The position numbers were made by a program, and so were the translations under genes. The notes beneath the pieces were generated by a model. That model had not been told where the DNA came from, searched no databases, and saw only the letters and a list, made by a program, of their open reading frames with translations. Positions 1-6,846 of a stretch of DNA of 44,598 nt are shown here, in pieces; the stretch's first letter is position 1; every line of letters starts with the position of its first letter. The stretch is from CAYFUR01 sp964346275 (GTDB taxonomy: Bacteria > Sumerlaeota > Sumerlaeia > SLMS01): assembly GCA_964346275.1 (NCBI GenBank), contig CAYFUR010000018.1:1-44598 (forward strand). The letters are read 5' to 3'.

Positions 1-9
1 GAAACTTTC

Positions 10-405
10 ATGGGCCGTACTGTTCCGACGTTTAACATGTCTCTCGAACGCGAGATGGCGGGCTGGGCGCCGTTTCGGCGGGCGTTGCGCGCGGAGGATC
101 GCGCGGTGTTCGACCGCTTGTTCGTCCACGCGCGCCAGCATATGGCCGAGGCCGCCGCGGCGGCGCGGCCGATCCCCTTCGACGCGGTGGTGATGTCGAT
201 TCTGCTTGAGCAGCAAAAGGAACTCGCGCGCCTGCGGCGCCAAGTGGCCGATCTGCGCGGGGAAGACCCGGAGCCGCCCTCGCCGAACCATCCCCGCCGG
301 CTGGAAAACGAACAGCAGGAAATGCCGTTTTCCCAGAATACGGAAAACAACCGGGACGAGCCACGGGCGCTCCCCCGCCCGGACCCGGCGGAAGAAGAAC
401 CATGA
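10..405 (+). CDS. Small conserved protein encoded upstream of PolB2-type polymerase
   Basis: A 131-residue protein whose stop lies 43 nt before the start of the polymerase gene, so the two are probably co-transcribed. The N-terminal ~80 residues look conserved and folded: a start MGRTVPTFNM, then an Arg-rich helical stretch (RRALRAEDR), a segment ARPIPFDAVVMSILLEQQ, and a short coiled-coil-like helix (KELARLRRQVADLR, about residues 71-85). The last ~45 residues are Pro/Glu/Asn-rich and probably disordered. From memory, proteins with this MGRTVPTF N-terminus occur in archaea, also near divergent B-family polymerases (possibly DUF8156; I am not sure of the number). Function is unknown; an accessory or DNA-binding subunit of the polymerase is inference. 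Only nine bases precede the start, so its ribosome-binding site and any upstream partner are outside the window. Confidence 0.75.
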   Translation: MGRTVPTFNMSLEREMAGWAPFRRALRAEDRAVFDRLFVHARQHMAEAAAAARPIPFDAVVMSILLEQQKELARLRRQVADLRGEDPEPPSPNHPRRLENEQQEMPFSQNTENNRDEPRALPRPDPAEEEP

Positions 406-448
406 TGCCGGGCTCGCCCGCCGCCATCCCGCCTTTCAGGTTTTGAGT

Positions 449-2785
449 ATGCGCCACGCGTTTTTGTTCGACCTGTTCTGCACCCCCGAGGCGATGGTGC
501 TCTATCTGATCACCGAGGAGGGCGAGCGCCTGCGCCTGCGCGACCGCTTTACGCCGGCGATTTATCTCGGCGGACCGCGGAGGGCGCTGCGGGCGTGCCT
601 CCAAACGCTGGAAAAATGGCCGCGAGAGGTGGAAATCCTCGGCGAGACCGAGCGCCTGGATTTTTGGTCGGGCGAGAGCATTCCCGTCATGAAAATTCGC
701 GTGCTTCGGCCTTACTCGTGGCACCGGCAAACGCTTCGGCGGCTCTATAAGCTGCATCCGGACGTGGATTACTACAACGCCGACCTGTTGCCGGAGCAGC
801 ACTACAATTTCGAGCGCGGGTTGGTGCCGCTCGGGTGGTGCGCCTTCGAGGCAGACCGTGATGGATGGATCACGCGCATCGAATGCCGCGACGACGAGTG
901 GGGCACGGACTATACGCTGCCGGACCTGCGGACCATGGAACTGGACGGAGACGGGTTGCTCCATGGCGGGCGGCCGCGGCTGGATTGGCTTTCGGCGCGT
1001 ATAGACGGTATCGAGCAACAGTTTGAAACCGGGGATCCCGGCGAGGTGGTGGCTTCGCTCAACCGCCTGATCGAGCGCGAGGATCCGGATATCGTTCTGA
1101 CCCATGGAGGCGACGATTTTCTGATTCCGCTGTTGCTGATTCTGGAGCAAGGCGCCCGCGATTGGGACGGCGAGCCGCTGCGGCTGCGGCTCGACCGCGA
1201 AGAGCCGCCGGAGCCGCGGGAAATCCGCCTGGAAGGACGCAGTTATTTTTCCTACGGCCGCGTGCTTTACCAGGCGCCGGACTATCCATTCTTTGGCCGC
1301 TGGCACATCGATTCGGAAAACTCCTTCATGGTCGAGCACACGGGGCTCCACGGCCTGGTGGAAGTGTCTCGCGTCTCCAAGCTTCCCGTCCAGCGCATCG
1401 GGCGCCGCTCCATCGGCACGGGCATCACATCGATCCAGCTCGATTTTGCTTTCCGCGAGGGTTTTCTCATCCCGTGGAAAAAATCCGAGCCCGAGGGATG
1501 GAAAACGGCGGCCCAGCTCCTCGCCACGGATCGTGGCGGCCTCGTCTATCAGCCGCTCACCGGCGCTTACGAGGATGTCATCGAAATCGATTTTGTCTCG
1601 ATGTATCCCACGATCATGTCGCGCTTTAACGTGTCGCCGGAAACGGTGAATTGCCGCTGCTGCCGGAACGAGGGCGTTCCGGAAATTGGCTATACAATCT
1701 GCCAGCGCCGCGAGGGCCTGGTTTCGCGGGCGCTGGCGCCAATTATAGACAAGCGCGTGCGATACAAGCGCATCCGGTCGCAGGCACGGCGCGACGCCGA
1801 TAGCGAACGCGAGTTCCTGGTGGATTCGCGCCAGACGGCGCTCAAGTGGCTGCTGGTCTGCTGCTTCGGCTACCTGGGTTATCGCAACGCGCGCTTTGGC
1901 CGCATCGAGGCCCACGAAGCCGTTTGCGCCTTTGCGCGCGACCGCCTCATGGTGGCGCGCGAGGTGTGCGAACGCCGGGGCTTTCGCGTGCTGCATGCCA
2001 TTGTCGATTGCTTCTGGTGCCAGCGCGATCCCGAGCTGGCCCACCTCGGCCCGCCGTCCGCGGAGGAGATCGACACGCTCTGCCGCGAGATTCTCGAGGC
2101 GACGGGGCTGCCCATCGGCCTCGAAGGCGTCTATAAGTGGATTGCGTTTCTCCCCTCGCGGCAAAATCCGGAGATGCCCGTTCCCAACCGGTTTTTCGGC
2201 CGCTTCGAGGATGGCTCGGTCAAGATGCGCGGCATCGAAGCGCGGCGCCACGACCTGCCCCCCTTTATCCGCAATGTGCAGAAGCGATGTATCGACATCC
2301 TGAGCGAAGCGCGCGACCTCGCCGAATACCGCGAGCGCGTGCCCGATCTGCTGCGCCTGTTGAGCGAGTGCGAGGGGGCGCTCGCCCGGGGCGAGGTGCC
2401 GCGCGAGCACCTGCTGATCACCCGCCGCCTTTCCATGGACCCGGAGGATTACCGCTCGAACAACATGGTGGCGCTCGCCGCGCGCCAGGCCCGCCTGGCC
2501 GGCATGGAACGCCGCGCCGGCATGCCCGTCACCTATCTGATCGTGCGCCAGCACGACCGCGACCCGATGCAGCGCGTCTGCCTCGCCCAGCTCCTCCAGC
2601 CGGAAACTATTTATGATGCCGCCGCGTATAGACGCCTGTTGCGCCGCGGGTTTCAGACACTGCTGCGCGTAGTGGGCTACGATCTCGACGAAACGCCGCC
2701 GGAAATCCCCGGAACGCACCCCCGGGAAGATGTCCGCCCCCGCCGCAACCACCAGGGCGACCTGTTCGAACCGGATTGCGGGTGA
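449..2785 (+). CDS. B-family DNA polymerase, PolB2-type with degenerate catalytic motifs
   Basis: 778 residues with the overall order of a B-family polymerase: degenerate N-terminal and exonuclease-like region (about 1-320), then palm and fingers. Motif A is DFVSMYPTIM with Asp381 kept. Motif B keeps Lys466 and the GYLGY tail, but the usual NSxYG core reads VCCFG. Motif C reads IVDCFW, so Asp520 is kept but the second catalytic Asp is Phe522. The exonuclease motif I Asp-Ile-Glu is not recognisable (CAFEADRD). This matches the archaeal PolB2 group described as inactivated B-family polymerases, which has a few bacterial members; some archaeal PolB2 enzymes have since been linked to damage tolerance, so complete inactivity is not certain. 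Start ATG 449 gives a natural N-terminus (MRHAFLFDLF); upstream in-frame sequence overlaps the preceding gene. A role in repair or lesion bypass is inference. Confidence 0.87.
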   Translation: MRHAFLFDLFCTPEAMVLYLITEEGERLRLRDRFTPAIYLGGPRRALRACLQTLEKWPREVEILGETERLDFWSGESIPVMKIRVLRPYSWHRQTLRRLYKLHPDVDYYNADLLPEQHYNFERGLVPLGWCAFEADRDGWITRIECRDDEWGTDYTLPDLRTMELDGDGLLHGGRPRLDWLSARIDGIEQQFETGDPGEVVASLNRLIEREDPDIVLTHGGDDFLIPLLLILEQGARDWDGEPLRLRLDREEPPEPREIRLEGRSYFSYGRVLYQAPDYPFFGRWHIDSENSFMVEHTGLHGLVEVSRVSKLPVQRIGRRSIGTGITSIQLDFAFREGFLIPWKKSEPEGWKTAAQLLATDRGGLVYQPLTGAYEDVIEIDFVSMYPTIMSRFNVSPETVNCRCCRNEGVPEIGYTICQRREGLVSRALAPIIDKRVRYKRIRSQARRDADSEREFLVDSRQTALKWLLVCCFGYLGYRNARFGRIEAHEAVCAFARDRLMVAREVCERRGFRVLHAIVDCFWCQRDPELAHLGPPSAEEIDTLCREILEATGLPIGLEGVYKWIAFLPSRQNPEMPVPNRFFGRFEDGSVKMRGIEARRHDLPPFIRNVQKRCIDILSEARDLAEYRERVPDLLRLLSECEGALARGEVPREHLLITRRLSMDPEDYRSNNMVALAARQARLAGMERRAGMPVTYLIVRQHDRDPMQRVCLAQLLQPETIYDAAAYRRLLRRGFQTLLRVVGYDLDETPPEIPGTHPREDVRPRRNHQGDLFEPDCG

Positions 2786-2801
2786 GCAGGCGGCCAATGC
2801 G

Positions 2802-2820
2802 GAAAAAACACTCTTTTTTC
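2802..2820 (+). terminator. Weak A/T hairpin after the polymerase gene
   Basis: GAAAAAA, a 5-nt loop, then TTTTTTC, starting 17 nt after the polymerase stop. The stem is 7 bp and all A-T but for one pair, and the T-run doubles as the tail. It may end the polymerase transcript, but the stem is weak. Confidence 0.35.
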
Positions 2821-3079
2821 GTTTTCGCCTCGATTTGTCATCTTATAGGGGGCCGCCTTACCACAAACTGATTTGACGAGGGGGGCAGGCATGAAGAACC
2901 AGACAAAGATGCTGCATCATCCTCGGCACCGCACCCGAGCGCGATACCAGCCAGAATGAGCAATAACTCGCCTTGCGCCACCATCGCCCTAAAAAGTCGC
3001 AACCAGAGCAAGAGCGAGTTCTTATCCATGTCTTAGGAACAATGTGTTACCGATGTGTCCGGTTTGGACCTGTTTTAAG
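2821..3079. other. Non-coding stretch between polymerase gene and tRNA-Arg
   Basis: About 260 nt with no convincing gene. Short open frames exist on both strands (a 63-codon minus-strand one at 2838-3029 has a hydrophobic middle) but none has a good ribosome-binding site or a recognisable product. The segment 3020-3075 (around cttaggaacaatgtgttacc) resembles, from memory, sequence found at insertion-sequence ends, but no transposase or matching second end is visible. Confidence 0.35.
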
Positions 3080-3156
3080 TGGCGCGCCCAGGAGGATTCG
3101 AACCTCCGACCTGCAGATTAGAAGTCTGCTGCTCTATCCGGCTGAGCTATGGGCGC
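3080..3156 (-). tRNA. tRNA-Arg (anticodon TCT)
   Basis: On the minus strand the sequence folds as a complete cloverleaf: acceptor GCGCCCA pairing with TGGGCGC, D-stem GCTC/GAGC, anticodon stem GCAGA/TCTGC around loop CTTCTAA (anticodon TCT), T-stem GGAGG/CCTCC around TTCGAAT, discriminator G and an encoded CCA end at 3080-3082. The anticodon reads AGA (and perhaps AGG) arginine codons. No other tRNA is adjacent. Confidence 0.97.
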
Positions 3157-3348
3157 GCAAGTCCCGCAATCCGGCGGGAACTTAGAACCGGACGGCTACC
3201 CGCGCAACCCCGAATTCTCGCGAAAACGCCTTGCATCTCACGGAAAATGTGATTGGGGTGGTTGTTGGCCTCTTGGAAGGTGGCGCTCCAGACCCCAAAG
3301 AAAGCCCGGGGCGCGGCCTTCCGCAGCATGATGGAAGCGAGGGCCGTG

Positions 3349-5478
3349 ATGCCGCCAGTCAAAACAGAAAAACGCCAGTATGTCGGGCATTCCGTTGCCC
3401 GGCGCGAAGGCCGGCCCAAGGTCATGGGCCAGGCCGTCTATGTCGATGACCTCAATGTGCCCGGGGCGCTCTATGGCAAGACGCTGCGCAGCACGATCGC
3501 CCGGGGCCGTATCCGCAAGATCCATTTCCCCGACGATATTCCGTGGAAGGAGTTCGTGGTCGCGACCGCGGCGGATTTGCCAAACAATTTCGTGGCGCTG
3601 ATCAAAAACGACCAGCCCGCGCTCGCCGATCGCGAAATCCGCCACCACCAGGAGGCGATTCTTCTCATCGCCCACGCCGATCGCGGGCTGGTGGAAAAAG
3701 CGATCCGGTCGATCAAGGTGGAGTATGATGAGGAGCCGGCGGTGCTGGATATGCGCGAAGGCGAGCGCATGCAGCGTTATCTGATCGAGCACGGCGACCT
3801 GGAAAAGGAATTCGCGGCGAGCGATATCGTGTTCGAGCGGACCTATCGCACGGGAGCCCAGGAACACGTCTATATCGAGCCGCAGGGATTTATCGCCTAT
3901 TGGGACGAGCAGGGCGTAACGCTCCACGGTTCACACCAGTGCCCGTATTACGTGCATCGTTCCGTTTGCGAGGCATTTGGTCTCGCGGGCGATCAGGTCA
4001 ACGTGATCCAGGAAACCACCGGCGGGGCCTTTGGCGGCAAGGAGGATTTCCCAAGCCAGGTGGCGATTCACGCGGCGCTCCTGGCCAAGAAAGCCGGCCG
4101 GCCCGTGCGGCTGATGTATGACCGCCAGGAGGACATGGCGTGTTCCACCAAGCGCCATCCCTCAGAAACCACGGTGCGCATCGGATGCATGCGCGATGGG
4201 CGCGTGCGGGCGCTCGATTTCCGGTTCCTGCTGGACGGCGGGGCCTATGTGACCCTGACGCCCGTGGTGCTGTCGCGGGGCATCCTACATGGATGCGGAC
4301 CGTATAACTGGCCCGCGGCGCGCCTTGAGGGGATTGCAAACTACACGAATTCGCCGCCCTATGGCGCGTTTCGCGGATTCGGCACCCCGCAGAGCATCTT
4401 TGCCATCGAATTGCACATGAACATGCTGGCGGAGAAATTTGGCATGGACCCGGTGGAACTGCGGCGCAAAAACTTCCTCCACAAAGGCGACGCCATGCCG
4501 ACGGGCCAGGTGATGGACCAGGATCCGCGCATGGACGAGTTGCTGGACCGCGCGCTGGAGCTCTCGGATTTTGAGCGAAAAGCTAAAGCGTATAGACGAG
4601 GCGAAGGGCGCGGGATTGCCCTCTCGGCTTTCATGCACGGGACAGGATTCACCGGATCGGGCGAGGTGTATCTCGCCTCGAAGGTGGCGCTTTCCACGCG
4701 CGCCGATGGGAAAGTGGAAATCCTGGTCGCCTCGACGGAAATGGGCCAGGGCACGGAAACGGTCTTCCCCCAGATTGCCGCCGAGGCGCTCGGAATTCCC
4801 GTAAATGATGTCGTGTTCCACAAGCCGGAGACGCGGGCCGTGCCAAACAGCGGGCCCACGGTGGCGTCGCGCACCGTTTCCATTGTCGGACGCCTGGTAC
4901 AGCGCGCGGGCGAGGACCTGCGGGAGAAGCTGAACGGCTATACCGTCGTGGATCACGTCAAACATTTCGGCACGACACGGGCGGAGGCGGATTTCGTTCC
5001 GCCGCCGGACCTGGTCTGGGACGACGAGACATACAAGGGCTCGGCCTATGGAGCGTATAGCTGGTCGGTCGATGTGGCCGAGGTGAGCCTCGACCGGGTC
5101 ACCATGATGCCGACGGTGGAGTCTGTCTGGTCGATCGTGGATGTCGGCACGGTGATCAACCCGGTGCTGGCGGCGGGCCAGGTGGAGGGTGGCGTGGCCC
5201 AGGCCGTGGGCTGGGCCACGATGGAAAATGTGGTGCTCGGCGAAGGGCGAATGACCAACTGTCAGATGACGAATTACATCATTCCAACCACGATGGACGC
5301 GCCGGATATATACGTCGAATTCCTGCCCACGCCGTGGGACGAAGGCTGTTACGGCGCAAAAGGCCTGGGCGAATTGCCGATGGACGGGCCGGCGCCCGCT
5401 GTTGTCGCTGCGATCAACCATGCGGCCAATACAACACTGACCCATATCCCTGCTCAGCCGGAGGATCTGCTGGTATGA
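3349..5478 (+). CDS. Molybdopterin-binding catalytic subunit of a xanthine dehydrogenase-family hydroxylase
   Basis: About 709 residues, the large catalytic subunit of a molybdenum hydroxylase. Family marks in order: N-terminal domain VGHSVARREGRPKV and GQAVYVDD; cofactor-binding loops GGAFGGKEDFPSQ and GAFRGFGTPQ; GMDPVELRRKN; TEMGQGTETVFPQIA; and near the C-terminus GAKGLGELP, whose Glu675 corresponds to the catalytic base of the family. It should oxidise a purine, aldehyde or heterocycle using water-derived oxygen and pass electrons to the FeS and FAD subunits encoded next. Substrate cannot be told from sequence. The stop overlaps the next start (ATGA). Start ATG 3349 has a GAGG about 6 nt upstream; ATGs at 3328 and 3331 and a TTG at 3253 are alternatives. 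No XdhC/MocA-type maturation gene lies beside it. Confidence 0.93.
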   Translation: MPPVKTEKRQYVGHSVARREGRPKVMGQAVYVDDLNVPGALYGKTLRSTIARGRIRKIHFPDDIPWKEFVVATAADLPNNFVALIKNDQPALADREIRHHQEAILLIAHADRGLVEKAIRSIKVEYDEEPAVLDMREGERMQRYLIEHGDLEKEFAASDIVFERTYRTGAQEHVYIEPQGFIAYWDEQGVTLHGSHQCPYYVHRSVCEAFGLAGDQVNVIQETTGGAFGGKEDFPSQVAIHAALLAKKAGRPVRLMYDRQEDMACSTKRHPSETTVRIGCMRDGRVRALDFRFLLDGGAYVTLTPVVLSRGILHGCGPYNWPAARLEGIANYTNSPPYGAFRGFGTPQSIFAIELHMNMLAEKFGMDPVELRRKNFLHKGDAMPTGQVMDQDPRMDELLDRALELSDFERKAKAYRRGEGRGIALSAFMHGTGFTGSGEVYLASKVALSTRADGKVEILVASTEMGQGTETVFPQIAAEALGIPVNDVVFHKPETRAVPNSGPTVASRTVSIVGRLVQRAGEDLREKLNGYTVVDHVKHFGTTRAEADFVPPPDLVWDDETYKGSAYGAYSWSVDVAEVSLDRVTMMPTVESVWSIVDVGTVINPVLAAGQVEGGVAQAVGWATMENVVLGEGRMTNCQMTNYIIPTTMDAPDIYVEFLPTPWDEGCYGAKGLGELPMDGPAPAVVAAINHAANTTLTHIPAQPEDLLV

Positions 5479-5951
5479 ATTTGGAATTCGATTTGAACGG
5501 TGAAAAGAAGGAACTCGATGTGCATCCGATGATGTCGCTCCTGGATGCCTTGCGCAGCGAGGCGGACTCACCGGGCACGAAGTACGGCTGCGGAGAGGGC
5601 GAATGCGGAGCCTGCACGGTGATCCTGAACGAAGAGTTGGTGATGAGCTGCATGGTGCCCGTCTGCCAGGCCGAAGGCGGCCGGGTGGAAACGATCGAGG
5701 GCATTGCACAAAGCGGCGAGGAGGGGGAATTGCTCGACGCCGTGCAGCAGGCGTTTGTGGAAACGGGCGGCGCGCAATGCGGCATTTGCACACCGGGGAT
5801 GATTATGGCAGGCGTCTATTACCTGAGGCATCCCGAACTCTCGCCCGGCGGCGTGCGCGAAGCACTGGAAGGGAACCTCTGCCGCTGCACGGGATATACG
5901 GCCATTTTCCGCGCCATGGAACGCGCCAGAGAGCTGATGGCCGAATCATGA
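5475..5951 (+). CDS. 2Fe-2S subunit of the molybdenum hydroxylase
   Basis: 158 residues, the usual length for the small subunit. The N-terminal plant-ferredoxin-type domain carries CGEGECGAC plus a later Cys for the first [2Fe-2S] cluster (about residues 38-60). The C-terminal four-helix domain carries CGICTPGM and NLCRCTGY for the second cluster (about residues 100-140). It relays electrons from the molybdenum site to FAD. The ATG overlaps the stop of the catalytic subunit by 4 nt (ATGA), and its own stop overlaps the start of the FAD subunit in the same way, so the three are translationally coupled. No twin-arginine signal is visible, which suggests a cytoplasmic enzyme rather than a periplasmic PaoABC type. 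Confidence 0.95.
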   Translation: MNLEFDLNGEKKELDVHPMMSLLDALRSEADSPGTKYGCGEGECGACTVILNEELVMSCMVPVCQAEGGRVETIEGIAQSGEEGELLDAVQQAFVETGGAQCGICTPGMIMAGVYYLRHPELSPGGVREALEGNLCRCTGYTAIFRAMERARELMAES

Positions 5952-6790
5952 TGGGTTCAAATCTTTCCGACTATACGTGCCTGGTTCCTTCGAGTATCGA
6001 AGAAGCGGTGGCGCAAAAAAGCGAAGTAGAGGGACTCGCGCCAATTGCGGGCGGGACGGAAGTCATGGTGCTCCTCAACGAAGGAATGCTGCGGATGCAC
6101 AACTGCCAGTCGCTCCATCGCCTGGCCAGAGAGTGGCGGTATATCACAAAGGCAGAAGATGGCGGGATCCGCATTGGCCCCATGGCAACCTACACCGATG
6201 TCAGGCACGATCCGTATATCAGAAAGCATTATCCCCTCCTGGTTGAGTCATCCAAAGTCACCGGGGCGCTGCAGATACAGAATCGGGGCACCTTGACGGG
6301 AAATATCGTCAATGGATCCCCCGCCGCGGATTCCGTCCCCGTTTTGCTGGTTTATGATGCTCAATTGCGCCTTCTCAGCAAACGCGGCGAGCGCCTGGTC
6401 AAACTGAGCGGGTTCTATACAGGGTATCGCCAGTCCGTCCTCCAGGATGATGAGCTAGTTTCCGAAATCATTCTTCCCGCCCCAGAGTTCCCCGCGGAAA
6501 AGCAATACTACCGCAAGGTGGGCACTCGCGCCGCCCAGGCGATCAGCAAAGTCGTTTTCGCAGGAGCGCGCGCGAACGGCCTTGTGCGGATTTCCATTGG
6601 GTCCCTCGCTCCCGTCACTCTGCGGAACGAGGCCGCGGAAAAAGCGATCACAAGCGGTGCGGCCAAGGAAGAGGTTTGGGCGGCGCTTCGCCAGGAAATC
6701 ACACCGATCGACGACGTGCGCTCCACCGCGAACTATCGCCTGAATGTGACGCGCCGGATTCTCGAGGATTTTCTCACGCACACTGTCTAG
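5948..6790 (+). CDS. FAD-binding subunit of the molybdenum hydroxylase
   Basis: 280 residues, the medium subunit. The first FAD-binding segment is PIAGGTEVM near residues 34-42; the second is QIQNRGTLTGNIVNGSP followed by AADSVPVLL around residues 110-137, both standard for the CO dehydrogenase flavoprotein/FAD_binding_5 family. The C-terminal third matches the CO dehydrogenase flavoprotein C-terminal domain. It takes electrons from the 2Fe-2S subunit and passes them to NAD+ or another acceptor. It starts at ATG 5948, overlapping the previous stop; ATG 5951 directly follows and is equally possible. The operon order catalytic, FeS, FAD differs from the common FAD, FeS, catalytic order. A strong hairpin follows the stop. 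Confidence 0.94.
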   Translation: MMGSNLSDYTCLVPSSIEEAVAQKSEVEGLAPIAGGTEVMVLLNEGMLRMHNCQSLHRLAREWRYITKAEDGGIRIGPMATYTDVRHDPYIRKHYPLLVESSKVTGALQIQNRGTLTGNIVNGSPAADSVPVLLVYDAQLRLLSKRGERLVKLSGFYTGYRQSVLQDDELVSEIILPAPEFPAEKQYYRKVGTRAAQAISKVVFAGARANGLVRISIGSLAPVTLRNEAAEKAITSGAAKEEVWAALRQEITPIDDVRSTANYRLNVTRRILEDFLTHTV

Positions 6791-6793
6791 ACA

Positions 6794-6821
6794 AATGGGG
6801 CCCGGGAAACCGGACCCCATT
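6794..6821. terminator. Hairpin between convergent genes, GAAA tetraloop
   Basis: Arms AATGGGGCCCGG and CCGGACCCCATT (12 bp, one mismatch) close on a GAAA loop. It starts 4 nt after the hydroxylase operon and lies 26 nt from the end of the facing gene, so it can serve both strands. No clear T-run follows on either side. Confidence 0.6.
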
Positions 6822-6846
6822 GCAAACGCTTGAACACGGCCAGTGG

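Noticed and set aside
32..2797. Minus-strand open frame of 921 codons opposite the polymerase
   Set aside because: Low-complexity Ala/Arg/Gly-rich translation with no family resemblance. It is the expected shadow of a GC-rich gene; the plus strand carries clear polymerase motifs.
2973..3185. 70-codon open frame over the tRNA (GAPRRIRTSDLQIRSLLLYP)
   Set aside because: This is the well-known spurious translation of the complement of a tRNA-Arg gene.
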